A stretch of DNA of 64,000 nt. It comes from JAFASC01 sp034669505 (lineage in GTDB: Bacteria; Pseudomonadota; Alphaproteobacteria; Rhizobiales; Beijerinckiaceae). The stretch covers positions 1 through 64,000 of the forward strand of contig JAXDNJ010000035.1 of NCBI GenBank assembly GCA_034669505.1, in the 5' to 3' direction. Shown here piece after piece: positions 10,226 through 18,317 of this stretch. Made by a program: the position numbers and the translations under genes. Each line of letters begins with the position of its first letter. Within the stretch, counting starts at the first letter, position 1. Under the pieces are notes generated by a model. The model was not told the origin of the DNA, did no database searches, and worked only from the letters and a program-made list of their open reading frames with translations.

Positions 10226-11107
10226 TTGGCCGCCCCCCCTCCCCTTTTTGATAGAAGCCTGGTTCGGCACCGCCTGGCGCGGGCCTCAAACGCACCGGCG
10301 AACTTCCTGCTGGACCGCATGGCCGCGGATTTCGAAGAGCGCCTGTCGCTGGTCTCGCGGCCGTTTCCCCGCGCGCTCGATCTCGGGACGCCGGGCCGGC
10401 AGATTACGGAGGCGCTGCGACGCGATCTCGCCCGCCTCGTCGTTCGCGCCGCCCCCCTGAAGGAGCCGCCGGGGCCCACTCCTACAGTCGTGGCAGACGA
10501 AGAGGCCCTGCCCTTTGCCTCCGCAAGCTTTGATCTCATAACCTGCGCGCTCTCGCTGCAATGGGCGAACGATCTTCCCGGGGTGCTCGTGCAAATCCGC
10601 CGCGCCCTCGCTCCGGACGGGCTTTTCCTCGCCGCGCTCATCGGCGGTCAAAGCCTGACCGAACTGCGCACCGCGTTGACCGCCGCCGAAGCTGAGCTCA
10701 CCGGCGGCGCGAGCCCACGCGTTGCGCCGTTCGCCGATGTGCGCGACATGGGAGGGCTGTTGCAGCGCGCCGGCTTCGCGCTACCGGTAACCGACGTCGA
10801 GCCGGTCGTCGTGCGCTATTCTTCCTTGTTCGCGCTGATGCAGGATCTCCGCGCCATGGGAGCAACGAATGCGCTCACTGAGCGCAGCCGCATCCCGCTG
10901 CGTCGCGCCGTCTTCCTGCGCGCTGCCGAAATCTATGCCGAGCGTTTCAGCGATGCGGATGGACGCGTGCGCGCCACATTCGACATCGTCTGGCTGTCCG
11001 GCTGGGGGCCGCATGAAAGCCAGCAGAAGCCGCTCGCGCCGGGGTCGGCGCGCCTGCGCTTGGCGGATGCACTGAAGGTGACCGAAAGCAAGCTGCCGCG
11101 CGATTAG
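10226..11107 (+). CDS. SAM-dependent methyltransferase (BioC/NDUFAF5-like)
   Basis: A 293-residue class I methyltransferase. I place the start at TTG 10226, a few bases after AAAGGG; it gives the family-typical opening PPPLFDRSLVRHRLARA. The SAM site is atypical (ALDLGTPGRQ rather than a full GxGxG), followed by DLITCALSLQWANDLPGVL and RALAPDGLFLAALIGG. This layout matches the alphaproteobacterial relatives of mitochondrial NDUFAF5, an arginine hydroxylase that matures complex I, and of BioC. Which reaction it performs cannot be told from sequence. Its 3' end overlaps the convergent DUF2218 gene by four bases. Confidence 0.85.
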   Translation: MAAPPPLFDRSLVRHRLARASNAPANFLLDRMAADFEERLSLVSRPFPRALDLGTPGRQITEALRRDLARLVVRAAPLKEPPGPTPTVVADEEALPFASASFDLITCALSLQWANDLPGVLVQIRRALAPDGLFLAALIGGQSLTELRTALTAAEAELTGGASPRVAPFADVRDMGGLLQRAGFALPVTDVEPVVVRYSSLFALMQDLRAMGATNALTERSRIPLRRAVFLRAAEIYAERFSDADGRVRATFDIVWLSGWGPHESQQKPLAPGSARLRLADALKVTESKLPRD

Positions 11108-11397
11108 CTCTCGCGCGACCAGGCGACCTCGCCCAAATCTTCGCGAAACGCGAAGCGCTTCACATGATCGACCACGACGCTCTGGAGGCGCGTGAGGCTT
11201 TCGTCGTCCGGCGCATCAATATGTATGACAAGCGCCTGCGGCGCGGCCTCGAAGCGGCAGATGCGGTCCTCGGCGAAAGGGACGCTGCCACGCTCCGCGG
11301 TGAACTCGACCGGGAACTTGTGGCTCCAATGTTTGCAGACTTGCTGGAGATAGCGGCTGGCATTTGCGGTCGTGACGCGGGCGTGGGAGGACGGCAT
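11104..11397 (-). CDS. DUF2218 domain protein
   Basis: A 97-residue single-domain DUF2218 protein. The opening RVTTANASRYLQQVCKHWSHKFPVEF and the later HIDAPDDESLTRLQSVVVDHVKRFAFRE are the family signature. Relatives are often found near siderophore or haem genes, but nothing here supports that link. No signal peptide or membrane segment is present. It overlaps the methyltransferase stop by four bases in convergent orientation. Confidence 0.88.
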   Translation of the reverse strand: MPSSHARVTTANASRYLQQVCKHWSHKFPVEFTAERGSVPFAEDRICRFEAAPQALVIHIDAPDDESLTRLQSVVVDHVKRFAFREDLGEVAWSRES

Positions 11398-11429
11398 ATG
11401 GTCGTCTTACCGCGAGGTGGGGCGCTTTG

Positions 11430-11939
11430 TCATTTTTGTGCCCGCTTTCGCCGTACGACCAGGCGTGCCGCAAACGGCATCACATACCAAAGCGTCGCAA
11501 GGAAAGCGGCGATCCCAATTGCAATCCTAAAACTCGCCTGATCGTTGTCGAGCACGAGGTGGCCAAGGATGTAAATCTCGAACGAGATCGCGGTCAGCAG
11601 CGGCAGCATCGATACCGCGATCATCACCGACGTCAGCTGCACGAAAAAGCGCGAAACACTGTGCTGCTCGACAATGCGGTGATAAGCGGCGGGCGCCATG
11701 ATCAGACCAATCGCCACGCCAACAAGTAAAAGCGCCTCATAATGCAGGAGCTGCTGGCCCGCCGGCATTTGCGGAAAGCGCTGGTTGAAGATTGCGATAA
11801 GCTGGAATCCGAAGAGCGCCTGGATGCCGGGAAGCACCATGCGCGCTTCTTCGATGGCGTTCTGTGCGCGCTTGCCGAGCTCCTCCTTCTCGACGTCTTC
11901 GGTCGATTTGTCCTTCTTGTCCCCGGCTTTGTCGCTCAT
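11430..11939 (-). CDS. DUF6328 family membrane protein
   Basis: A 169-residue protein with a charged N-terminal tail of about 28 residues (MSDKAGDKKDKSTEDVEKEEL) and four predicted hydrophobic helices, beginning near ALFGFQLIAIF, LLLVGVAIGLIMAP, LTSVMIAVSMLPLLTAI and IAIGIAAFLATLWYV. The pattern matches DUF6328 inner-membrane proteins of unknown role. It starts 10 bases after the xerC stop and is probably co-transcribed with xerC. Confidence 0.82.
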   Translation of the reverse strand: MSDKAGDKKDKSTEDVEKEELGKRAQNAIEEARMVLPGIQALFGFQLIAIFNQRFPQMPAGQQLLHYEALLLVGVAIGLIMAPAAYHRIVEQHSVSRFFVQLTSVMIAVSMLPLLTAISFEIYILGHLVLDNDQASFRIAIGIAAFLATLWYVMPFAARLVVRRKRAQK

Positions 11940-11949
11940 CTTTTTTCAT

Positions 11950-12921
11950 TCATCCTGCGCGTGGATGGGCTGACGTATATGCGGCCAGCAGCCGCGCTGT
12001 ATCAACCGCCGTATAGAGCTGCGTCGTAGAAAGCGAGGCGTGGCCGAGCAGTTCCTGGATCGTGCGCAGATCGCCGCCGCGGCTCAACAGATGCGTCGCA
12101 AAGGAATGGCGCAGCGCGTGTGGCGTGGCGCTATCCGGCAGGCCGAGCGCGCCGCGCATGCGCTCGACGGCGAGCTGGATGATGCGCGGCGACAGCGGTC
12201 CGCCGCGTGCGCCGACGAAGAGTGGGCCGTCAGGAGAAAGCGCGAAGGGGAAGAGATCGAGATAGAGCTCCACCGCCTCCTGCACCTTGCGGATGACCGG
12301 CACGGTGCGTGTCTTCCGCCCCTTGCCCAGCACGGTCACCTGTTCGCGGCCGGCGACTGGCGCGTCGGCTCGCTTCAGCCCGAGCGCCTCGGAGATACGC
12401 AAACCCGACCCATAGAGCAGCGCCAGGACGGCAGCGTCGCGCGCGAGCACCCAAGGCGGCCGGGCCTCGCCGAGGCGGCTCTCGACCTCGGCCAATTCGC
12501 GGGCGCTCGCCACGGGCAACGGCTTCGGAAGGCTGCGCGCGAGTTTGGGCGTGCGGATCGCGGCAAACATTCCGAGCTTGCCCTTGCCTTGCCGCTCCAG
12601 AAAGCGGGCGAAGGAGCGGATGCCGGCCAGAGCGCGCAGCAGCGAGCGGCTGCCGACATCCTCCTGGCGTCGGCTAGCCAGAAAGGCGCGAAGGTCGGCG
12701 GCGGTGAGTTCCCGTAGGGAGGCGAGCGATGGCGGCTCACCCAGGTGATCCGTCAGGAATTGCTGAAACTGCCGCAGATCGCGGGCATAGGCGCCAGCAG
12801 TGTGGGCGGAGACCCGCCGTTCCCCGGTAAGGTGCGCGATCCATGCCTTTGCCTCGGCCGCGAGGTCCGGTGCGGCGGGAAAGGCGGCCCGAGCTTGAGT
12901 GTCGCGGGAGTCTCGAGCCAT
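11950..12921 (-). CDS. xerC: Site-specific tyrosine recombinase XerC
   Basis: XerC and XerD together resolve chromosome dimers at dif during division under FtsK control. The 323-residue protein has an N-terminal SAM-like core-binding domain (SAHTAGAYARDLRQFQQFL) and a C-terminal catalytic domain. The catalytic residues are present: Arg175 in GSGLRISE, the ALRHSFATHLL His/Arg pair, LLGHASLSTTQ, and the Tyr303 nucleophile in TQLYTAVD. It is a normal-length chromosomal recombinase with no sign of phage origin. Confidence 0.94.
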   Translation of the reverse strand: MARDSRDTQARAAFPAAPDLAAEAKAWIAHLTGERRVSAHTAGAYARDLRQFQQFLTDHLGEPPSLASLRELTAADLRAFLASRRQEDVGSRSLLRALAGIRSFARFLERQGKGKLGMFAAIRTPKLARSLPKPLPVASARELAEVESRLGEARPPWVLARDAAVLALLYGSGLRISEALGLKRADAPVAGREQVTVLGKGRKTRTVPVIRKVQEAVELYLDLFPFALSPDGPLFVGARGGPLSPRIIQLAVERMRGALGLPDSATPHALRHSFATHLLSRGGDLRTIQELLGHASLSTTQLYTAVDTARLLAAYTSAHPRAG

Positions 12922-12963
12922 CTCCTAAGCTTCGCCAACCGAAATGAAGGAAGCCTTGCTGCC

Positions 12964-13287
12964 TCAGGTCGCGGCTCTGATCTGCGCGATCGCCTGGGTC
13001 ATGAACTCGCTCATTGCCCGGCGAATCCGGTGCTCCGACACGTCTAGCCCGGCGGCATCGAAATCGCGGCGCAGTTTGCGATAGACGTCCTCCTCGCCCT
13101 TTTCCTCGACGTCGGCGGCAATCACTGACCTGGCATACGCCTCGGCATCCGCGCCGGTCTTGCCCAGCTTCTCGGCCGCCCACAGCCCGAGCAGCTTGTT
13201 GCGGCGCGCCTCGGCCCGGAAGCGAAGCTCCTCGTCGTGCGCGAATTTCTTCTCGAAACTGTCCTCGCGCTTGTCGAACGTCGTCAT
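12964..13287 (-). CDS. F1-ATPase inhibitor zeta subunit (DUF1476)
   Basis: A 107-residue all-helical protein of the alphaproteobacterial zeta family, which blocks ATP hydrolysis by F1-ATPase through its N-terminal inhibitory helix. I use ATG 13287, preceded by GGAGGGA; the upstream open frame to 13401 has no binding site. The N-terminus MTTFDKREDSFEKKFAHDEELRF is the inhibitory segment. The four-helix core ends FMTQAIAQIRAAT. Its position divergent from purC is conserved in Hyphomicrobiales. Confidence 0.93.
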   Translation of the reverse strand: MTTFDKREDSFEKKFAHDEELRFRAEARRNKLLGLWAAEKLGKTGADAEAYARSVIAADVEEKGEEDVYRKLRRDFDAAGLDVSEHRIRRAMSEFMTQAIAQIRAAT

Positions 13288-13617
13288 TCCTTCCCTCCGA
13301 ATGGCAGCGGCTCCCGAAAGCGGCCACAAAGGCCATATACCGATCGAGCTCTCAAAAACCAGCCCGCGGCGCCGCGGGAGGGGCCACGGGTCCCCTTCCA
13401 CCTAGCACCGGTCTGGTCCGCCGTTCACCGCGGGGTGAGCGGCTGCCGGCAGAGGTCGGGCAGCGGGTTGTAACCGGGGGACTTACCGGCTACTTCCCTC
13501 TGAAGGGCCGAGGTCGCAGGAGGATGCCTCGCCGGACGGCGCTTTCGCCGGCCGCTCGGGGCACGCAAGGGAGCCACGGCCAGACTCATGGATTTCCTCA
13601 AGCCACGGTTGATCCCG
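13288..13617. other. 330-base gene-free leader between zeta inhibitor and purC
   Basis: No credible gene. The stretch holds a perfect 16-base palindrome, CCCGCGGCGCCGCGGG (13363-13378), followed by a second short dyad of GGGG and CCCC near 13380-13396. These lie on the purC side and may form a structured 5' leader. I found no known riboswitch motif. Confidence 0.5.
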
Positions 13618-14382
13618 ATGAATCGCCGCCGTCGCATTTACGAAGGCAAGGCCAAGGTCCTGTATGAGGGGCCCGAGCCCGGCACCCTGATCCAGCACTT
13701 CAAGGACGATGCGACCGCCTTCAACGCCAAGAAGCACGAGGTGATCGACGGCAAGGGCGTCCTCAACAACCGCATCTCCGAATTCGTCTTCCAGAACCTG
13801 AACGATATCGGCGTGCCGACGCATTTCATCCGCCGCCTCAACATGCGCGAGCAGCTGATCCGCGAAGTCGAGATCGTGCCGCTCGAAGTGGTGGTGCGTA
13901 ACGTCGCGGCGGGTTCGCTCGCGACCCGCCTCGGCATTGAGGAAGGCACGCAGCTGCCCCGCTCGATCATAGAATTCTACTATAAAAACGATGCGCTGAA
14001 CGACCCCATGGTGTCGGAAGAGCACATTACTGCCTTCGGCTGGGCGAGCCCGCAGGAGATCGACGACATCATGGCGCTCGCCATCCGCGTCAACGATTTC
14101 CTCTCCGGGCTTTTCCTCGGCGTCGGGATCCGGCTCGTCGACTTCAAGATGGAATGCGGGCGGCTCTGGGAAGGCGACATGATGCGCATCGTCGTCGCCG
14201 ACGAGATTTCCCCGGATTCGTGCCGGCTGTGGGACATCAAATCGAAGGACAAGCTCGACAAGGATCGCTTCCGCCGCGACATGGGCGGCCTCGTCGAAGC
14301 CTATACCGAAGTCGCGCGCCGGCTCGGCATCATGCAGGAGAACGAACCGCCGCGCACCGGCGGCCCCAGGCTCGTGCAGTAG
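13618..14382 (+). CDS. purC: SAICAR synthase PurC
   Basis: Phosphoribosylaminoimidazole-succinocarboxamide synthase joins aspartate to CAIR with ATP in the eighth step of purine synthesis. The 254-residue form begins MNRRRRIYEGKAKVLYEGPEPGTL, as in other Hyphomicrobiales. An in-frame ATG ten codons earlier (13588) has a more visible AAGGGAG upstream, so the start is not certain. Motifs include FKDDATAFNAKK, the EVVVRNVAAGSL loop, MVSEEHITAF and VDFKMECGR..ISPDSCRLWD. A strong intrinsic terminator follows, so purC seems to be transcribed apart from purS. Confidence 0.96.
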   Translation: MNRRRRIYEGKAKVLYEGPEPGTLIQHFKDDATAFNAKKHEVIDGKGVLNNRISEFVFQNLNDIGVPTHFIRRLNMREQLIREVEIVPLEVVVRNVAAGSLATRLGIEEGTQLPRSIIEFYYKNDALNDPMVSEEHITAFGWASPQEIDDIMALAIRVNDFLSGLFLGVGIRLVDFKMECGRLWEGDMMRIVVADEISPDSCRLWDIKSKDKLDKDRFRRDMGGLVEAYTEVARRLGIMQENEPPRTGGPRLVQ

Positions 14383-14401
14383 GCGCGTTTACATGTGCTT
14401 G

Positions 14402-14431
14402 AAAAAACCCGCCTCCTGAGGCGGGTTTTTT
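14402..14431 (+). terminator. Rho-independent terminator after purC
   Basis: A-rich 14402-14407, then CCCGCCTC, a two-base CT loop and GAGGCGGG, ending in a run of six T before a G. The stem can extend through A-T pairs on both sides, so it could work in both directions. Confidence 0.85.
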
Positions 14432-14473
14432 GTTTCTGGCGTCTGGATTATAGTGGCTAGAGGAGGACCGCCG

Positions 14474-15046
14474 ATGGGTGTCCCGATTCGCAATCCCGAA
14501 CCGATGACGGCGCAAGAATTCTTTGCCTTTACCGCAACGCGTCCTGATGAAGAGAAATGGGAGCTCATTGACGGAGAGCCGGTGATGAATGGCTCGGCAA
14601 GCTTCCTGCACCAGATCATCGTCAAGAATCTTCTTATTCAACTCGCTCCGTTCGAGATCCGCAGCAATGGTCACTGGGTTTCAATTCCCGGCATCGGTAT
14701 CCGCGTCTCTGATACGAACATTCCGGTTCCAGACGTTCTCACTCGACCCAACACGCCGGTAGTTGGCTCTGAATGCGATGATATGATCGTGGCGTTCGAG
14801 GTTCTCTCGCCCTCGACCGCCGATCGCGACTTGCGTTGGAAGCGTCGAGCCTACTCGGCGCTCCCGTCGCTTCGGCAATATGTGATAATTGCGCAGGATA
14901 CTGTCGAAGTAGTCTCTTATGAACGTCCGACCGGCTTTGCCGAGCGGCGGTTCGAGAGCCTCGCCCTTGATGTCGATCTCCCGGCGCTCGGCGTAAATCT
15001 GCCTATTGCCGATCTCTATCGCGGCACGAATATCTGGGACGCCTGA
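14474..15046 (+). CDS. Uma2 family (DUF820) restriction-endonuclease-fold protein
   Basis: A 190-residue Uma2/DUF820 protein. I start at ATG 14474 after AGAGGAGG rather than at the in-frame GTG 14453, which lies before that site. It contains MTAQEFFAFTATRPDEEKWELIDGEPVMN and the PD-(D/E)xK-like catalytic pattern: PDVL, then FEVLSPSTADRDLRWKRRAY, then YVII. Most Uma2 proteins have no proven function and occur in many scattered copies, often next to mobile elements. Here one sits between purC, behind a terminator, and purS, as if inserted into the purine cluster. Base composition near the gene is slightly more AT-rich than its neighbours. Confidence 0.86.
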   Translation: MGVPIRNPEPMTAQEFFAFTATRPDEEKWELIDGEPVMNGSASFLHQIIVKNLLIQLAPFEIRSNGHWVSIPGIGIRVSDTNIPVPDVLTRPNTPVVGSECDDMIVAFEVLSPSTADRDLRWKRRAYSALPSLRQYVIIAQDTVEVVSYERPTGFAERRFESLALDVDLPALGVNLPIADLYRGTNIWDA

Positions 15047-15117
15047 AGCTGCCGACCAGTTGCTTCGGCATTTTTTCTCCACTAACGCCGACCGCCCTCG
15101 CAGCCTCGGACCTCAGC

Positions 15118-15357
15118 ATGAAAGCGCGCGTCACCGTCACCCTAAAAACCGGCATTCTCGACCCGCAGGGCAAGGCGATCGAGGGCGCGCTGCGATCGCT
15201 CAGCATCGAGGGAATCGCCAGCGTCCGGCAGGGCAAGGTTTTCGATGTCGAGGTGGAAACGACGGATCCCACGCGGGCGCAAACCGTGCTCGAACAGGCC
15301 TGCGACAAGCTCCTCGCCAACACGGTCGTCGAAAACTATCACATCGAGCTGATCTAA
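15118..15357 (+). CDS. purS: FGAM synthase subunit PurS
   Basis: A 79-residue subunit that bridges PurQ and PurL in the three-part formylglycinamidine ribonucleotide synthase. The start MKARVTVTLKTGILDPQGKAIEGAL and the end VVENYHIELI are typical, and the length is exact. It lies 10 bases before purQ and is clearly co-transcribed with it. Confidence 0.97.
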   Translation: MKARVTVTLKTGILDPQGKAIEGALRSLSIEGIASVRQGKVFDVEVETTDPTRAQTVLEQACDKLLANTVVENYHIELI

Positions 15358-15367
15358 GCCCGCATCG

Positions 15368-16069
15368 ATGAAAGCCGCAATCATCCTCTTCCCCGGCTCT
15401 AATCGCGAGGGCGATGCCGCGCGCGCGCTGCGGCAATTGTCGGGACACGAGCCGAATATTGTCTGGCATGGCGAACACGCGTTGCCACCCGGCACCGATC
15501 TCGTGGTCCTTCCCGGCGGCTTTTCCTACGGCGATTATCTGCGCTGCGGTGCCATTGCCGGCCGCGCCGCAATCATGGATGCCGTGCGTGCGCACGCTGC
15601 CCGCGGCGGTTATGTGCTCGGCATCTGCAACGGATTTCAGATCCTGTGCGAGGCGGGGCTTCTGCCGGGCGTGCTCATGCGCAATTCGAAAATGCACTTC
15701 GTCTGCCGCATGCAGCACTTGCGCGTCGAGCGCGACGACACAGCGTTTACCAACGCTTACGCGCGCCACCAGGTAATCAAAGTCGCGATCGCGCACGGCG
15801 AGGGCAATTACACCGCAGATGACGAGACTTACGCGCGTCTAGAAGGCGAGAACCGCGTCGCCTTCCGCTATTGCGATGCTGAAGGCGATGTCGGCGCGTC
15901 AAACCCGAACGGTTCGGCGAGCGACATTGCCGGCATTTATTCGGAAAAGCTCAACGTGCTCGGCCTGATGCCGCATCCGGAAAACCTGATCGATCCGCTG
16001 GTTGGTGGGACCGATGGGCGGGGCATGTTCGAGAGTTTGGTCGCGCGTTTGGAACGCACACCAGCATAG
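15368..16069 (+). CDS. purQ: FGAM synthase glutaminase subunit PurQ
   Basis: A 233-residue class I glutamine amidotransferase that supplies ammonia to PurL. The nucleophile Cys87 lies in YVLGICNGFQ. The His/Glu of the triad are in GLMPHPENLIDP near the C-terminus. VLPGGFSYGDYLRCGAIA is the family signature. It ends six bases before the convergent stop of the cyclic-di-GMP protein, which separates it from purL. Confidence 0.97.
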   Translation: MKAAIILFPGSNREGDAARALRQLSGHEPNIVWHGEHALPPGTDLVVLPGGFSYGDYLRCGAIAGRAAIMDAVRAHAARGGYVLGICNGFQILCEAGLLPGVLMRNSKMHFVCRMQHLRVERDDTAFTNAYARHQVIKVAIAHGEGNYTADDETYARLEGENRVAFRYCDAEGDVGASNPNGSASDIAGIYSEKLNVLGLMPHPENLIDPLVGGTDGRGMFESLVARLERTPA

Positions 16070-16075
16070 GCGCGC

Positions 16076-18133
16076 TCATGCGACCTTTGCCTGCGAGTCC
16101 TCCGCGTGCTCCGCCAATTGCGGTATCTTCTCCGGCACGTTGGGTCGGCCCAACAAAAAGCCCTGACCCTCGTCGCAACCTTCTTCACGCAGGAAGCGCA
16201 GATGCTCCGCGGTCTCGATCCCTTCGGCCAGAACCGGAATATTGAGGCTTCGCCCGAGCGCCAGGATGGCACGCATAATCGAGACCGCCTGCGCGTTAAA
16301 TGGTAATCGGTCAACGAACGAGCGATCGATCTTGATCTTATCGAACGGAAATGCCTGCAACGTCGAAAGTGACGAATAACCGGTGCCGAAATCGTCCATC
16401 GCCACCGTAATGCCCATCGCCTTGATCTGACGCAGCACGTGAAGCGTGCGCGCCATATCGTTGATCAGCGTGGTCTCGGTAATCTCGAGCTCAAGACGTG
16501 ACGGCGTAAGTCCGGTGTCGATCAGAATCTCGTGCAGCAGCGTCGGCAGATCACTATGGGCAATCTGCACCGGCGAGATGTTCACCGCGACCCGGTAAGG
16601 CCTCGGCCACTTCGCTGCCGCCGCGCAGGCCTCGCGTAGAACCCATTCGCCGATCGGCACGATCACCCCGGTTTCCTCGGCGATCGGGATGAAGTCGGCC
16701 GGCGCGATGTTTCCGCGAGTCGGATGAGTCCAGCGTAACAGCGCTTCATAGCCAAGAACTTCCGCCGTGGAGATGCGTGTTTGAACCTGGTAATGCAGCC
16801 TGAGCTGCCCCTCAGCGAGGGCTTGCCGCAGCTCGAGGCCGAGAGCACGACGATCTCGGACGGCCATGTCCATGTCCGCCTCGAAGAAACAGATCTTCTT
16901 GCCGACCATTTCCTTCGCCCGGTACATGGCGAAGTCAGCGTTCCCCCTGAGTTCCATGCCATTCGCGCCATCCTGCGGATAAAGCGCAACACCGAAACTC
17001 GCCCCGACTGGAATCTTATGATCTTCGATCAGCAGCGGCTCCGCGAGCGCAACGTGCAAGCGCGCGGCAAGCTCCGTCGCTCCCTCCGGCTGTGGGCGCT
17101 CGACTTGGAGCGCGAAAAACTCATCGCCGCCGAACCGCCCCAGATACTCGCCAGGCTTTAGGGCAGCCTCGAACAGCTTCGTTACCGCGACCAGCGCGCG
17201 ATCGCCCATCGCGTGGCCGAAAACGTCATTGATTTCCTTGAATCTATCGAGATCGATGCAAATGACAGCGGCAGCCTCAGGCTCACTCGCAAGCACATCG
17301 TCCAGCCGGTCCCGAAATGCCGCCCGGTTGGGCAATCCAGTTAGTGCGTCGAAGTGGGCGAGATAGTGGATGCGCCGCTCCGACGCGATCTGTGCGCGTT
17401 GGGTATCCTGATTTCGCCGACGATCGATCAGATAGGTTGTGAAGGCAGGTCCGATGACGAGGAGACTGACGCCACAAACCGCAATGGCCATCACGCTATG
17501 CGATGTCGTCTCCCGCGGCAGGATCGTAAAAACGTCCGGCACAATGCTCAATGCCGCCATTGCGGTGAAGTGAAGCGCAGCGATCGCGAAAACCAGCGCG
17601 GCCACGCCGGCGTAACGCATCAACGAAGTCCCACGAGTCGACAGGTGCATCGCAAGTGCGCCGAACGCGACGGCCATGCCTATCGAGGCAGCCACATAGG
17701 CCGGATCCCACAAGATCGACCCCTCTGCCCTAAACGCCTCCATCCCCGTGTAATGCATTGCGACAATGCCGGCCCCGATAAGGGCGCCGCCGATCTCAGG
17801 TAGAAACCGATTTTTCAATGAGGCGACAACAAACCCGACGATAAGCATTCCTATTCCGACGAAACCCGCTGCAGCCGTTCCGGCGGGATCGAATCCTGTG
17901 GCAACACCAGGCGCATATCCAAGCATCGCGACGAAATGGGTCGTCCAAACTGCGGCGCCGCCTGCAATTCCGGCCAGCAATGCCCATTGCATTCTGAGCA
18001 TCAAAAGCTCGGCAGCACGGCCGCGTAACCACAGACGGACGGCGATCCAGCAGCCAAAAATGCAGACCGCGACCGCGAGCAACACAAGCTTCGGGTCGTG
18101 TTCGGTGCCGAGGCAGGTCAGGACCCGCAGCAT
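16076..18133 (-). CDS. MHYT-GGDEF-EAL cyclic-di-GMP protein
   Basis: A 685-residue membrane protein with a seven-helix MHYT sensor (residues about 10-240), a diguanylate cyclase domain and a phosphodiesterase domain. MHYT repeats are visible as TTHFVAM, AMHYTGM and ALHFTAM; this module is proposed to sense diatomic gases through copper. GGDEF is intact at residues 335-339 and EAL at 463-465 (YEALLRW). DDFGTGYSSLS and the EGIETAE loop 9 region are also kept, so both activities may be present. It lies antisense between purQ and purL, and its start is about 184 bases from purL's. Confidence 0.95.
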   Translation of the reverse strand: MLRVLTCLGTEHDPKLVLLAVAVCIFGCWIAVRLWLRGRAAELLMLRMQWALLAGIAGGAAVWTTHFVAMLGYAPGVATGFDPAGTAAAGFVGIGMLIVGFVVASLKNRFLPEIGGALIGAGIVAMHYTGMEAFRAEGSILWDPAYVAASIGMAVAFGALAMHLSTRGTSLMRYAGVAALVFAIAALHFTAMAALSIVPDVFTILPRETTSHSVMAIAVCGVSLLVIGPAFTTYLIDRRRNQDTQRAQIASERRIHYLAHFDALTGLPNRAAFRDRLDDVLASEPEAAAVICIDLDRFKEINDVFGHAMGDRALVAVTKLFEAALKPGEYLGRFGGDEFFALQVERPQPEGATELAARLHVALAEPLLIEDHKIPVGASFGVALYPQDGANGMELRGNADFAMYRAKEMVGKKICFFEADMDMAVRDRRALGLELRQALAEGQLRLHYQVQTRISTAEVLGYEALLRWTHPTRGNIAPADFIPIAEETGVIVPIGEWVLREACAAAAKWPRPYRVAVNISPVQIAHSDLPTLLHEILIDTGLTPSRLELEITETTLINDMARTLHVLRQIKAMGITVAMDDFGTGYSSLSTLQAFPFDKIKIDRSFVDRLPFNAQAVSIMRAILALGRSLNIPVLAEGIETAEHLRFLREEGCDEGQGFLLGRPNVPEKIPQLAEHAEDSQAKVA

Positions 18134-18317
18134 TCAACCTCCAGCGCGCCTTGCTCCCATGCACGATGCCTTGGACCGGGTCCTCGCGATCGGGAGACAC
18201 AATTTGCCGGCTCGAGGTGAACCAATCCTTTGCGGATTGGGTAAACCGCGGACATACCGCATTGCATCCGCCTTGAACCGCCCCTATTCCCGGAGCCATG
18301 GTTACGAAGGCATTCAC

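Noticed and set aside
11950..12921. The tyrosine recombinase as a phage or island integrase.
   Set aside because: Length, motifs and neighbours fit housekeeping XerC; no attachment-site repeats or phage genes are nearby.
17766..18317. A 184-codon N-terminal extension of PurL.
   Set aside because: It is antisense to the MHYT protein and is not found in the PurL family; TTG 18318 has a ribosome binding site and gives normal length.
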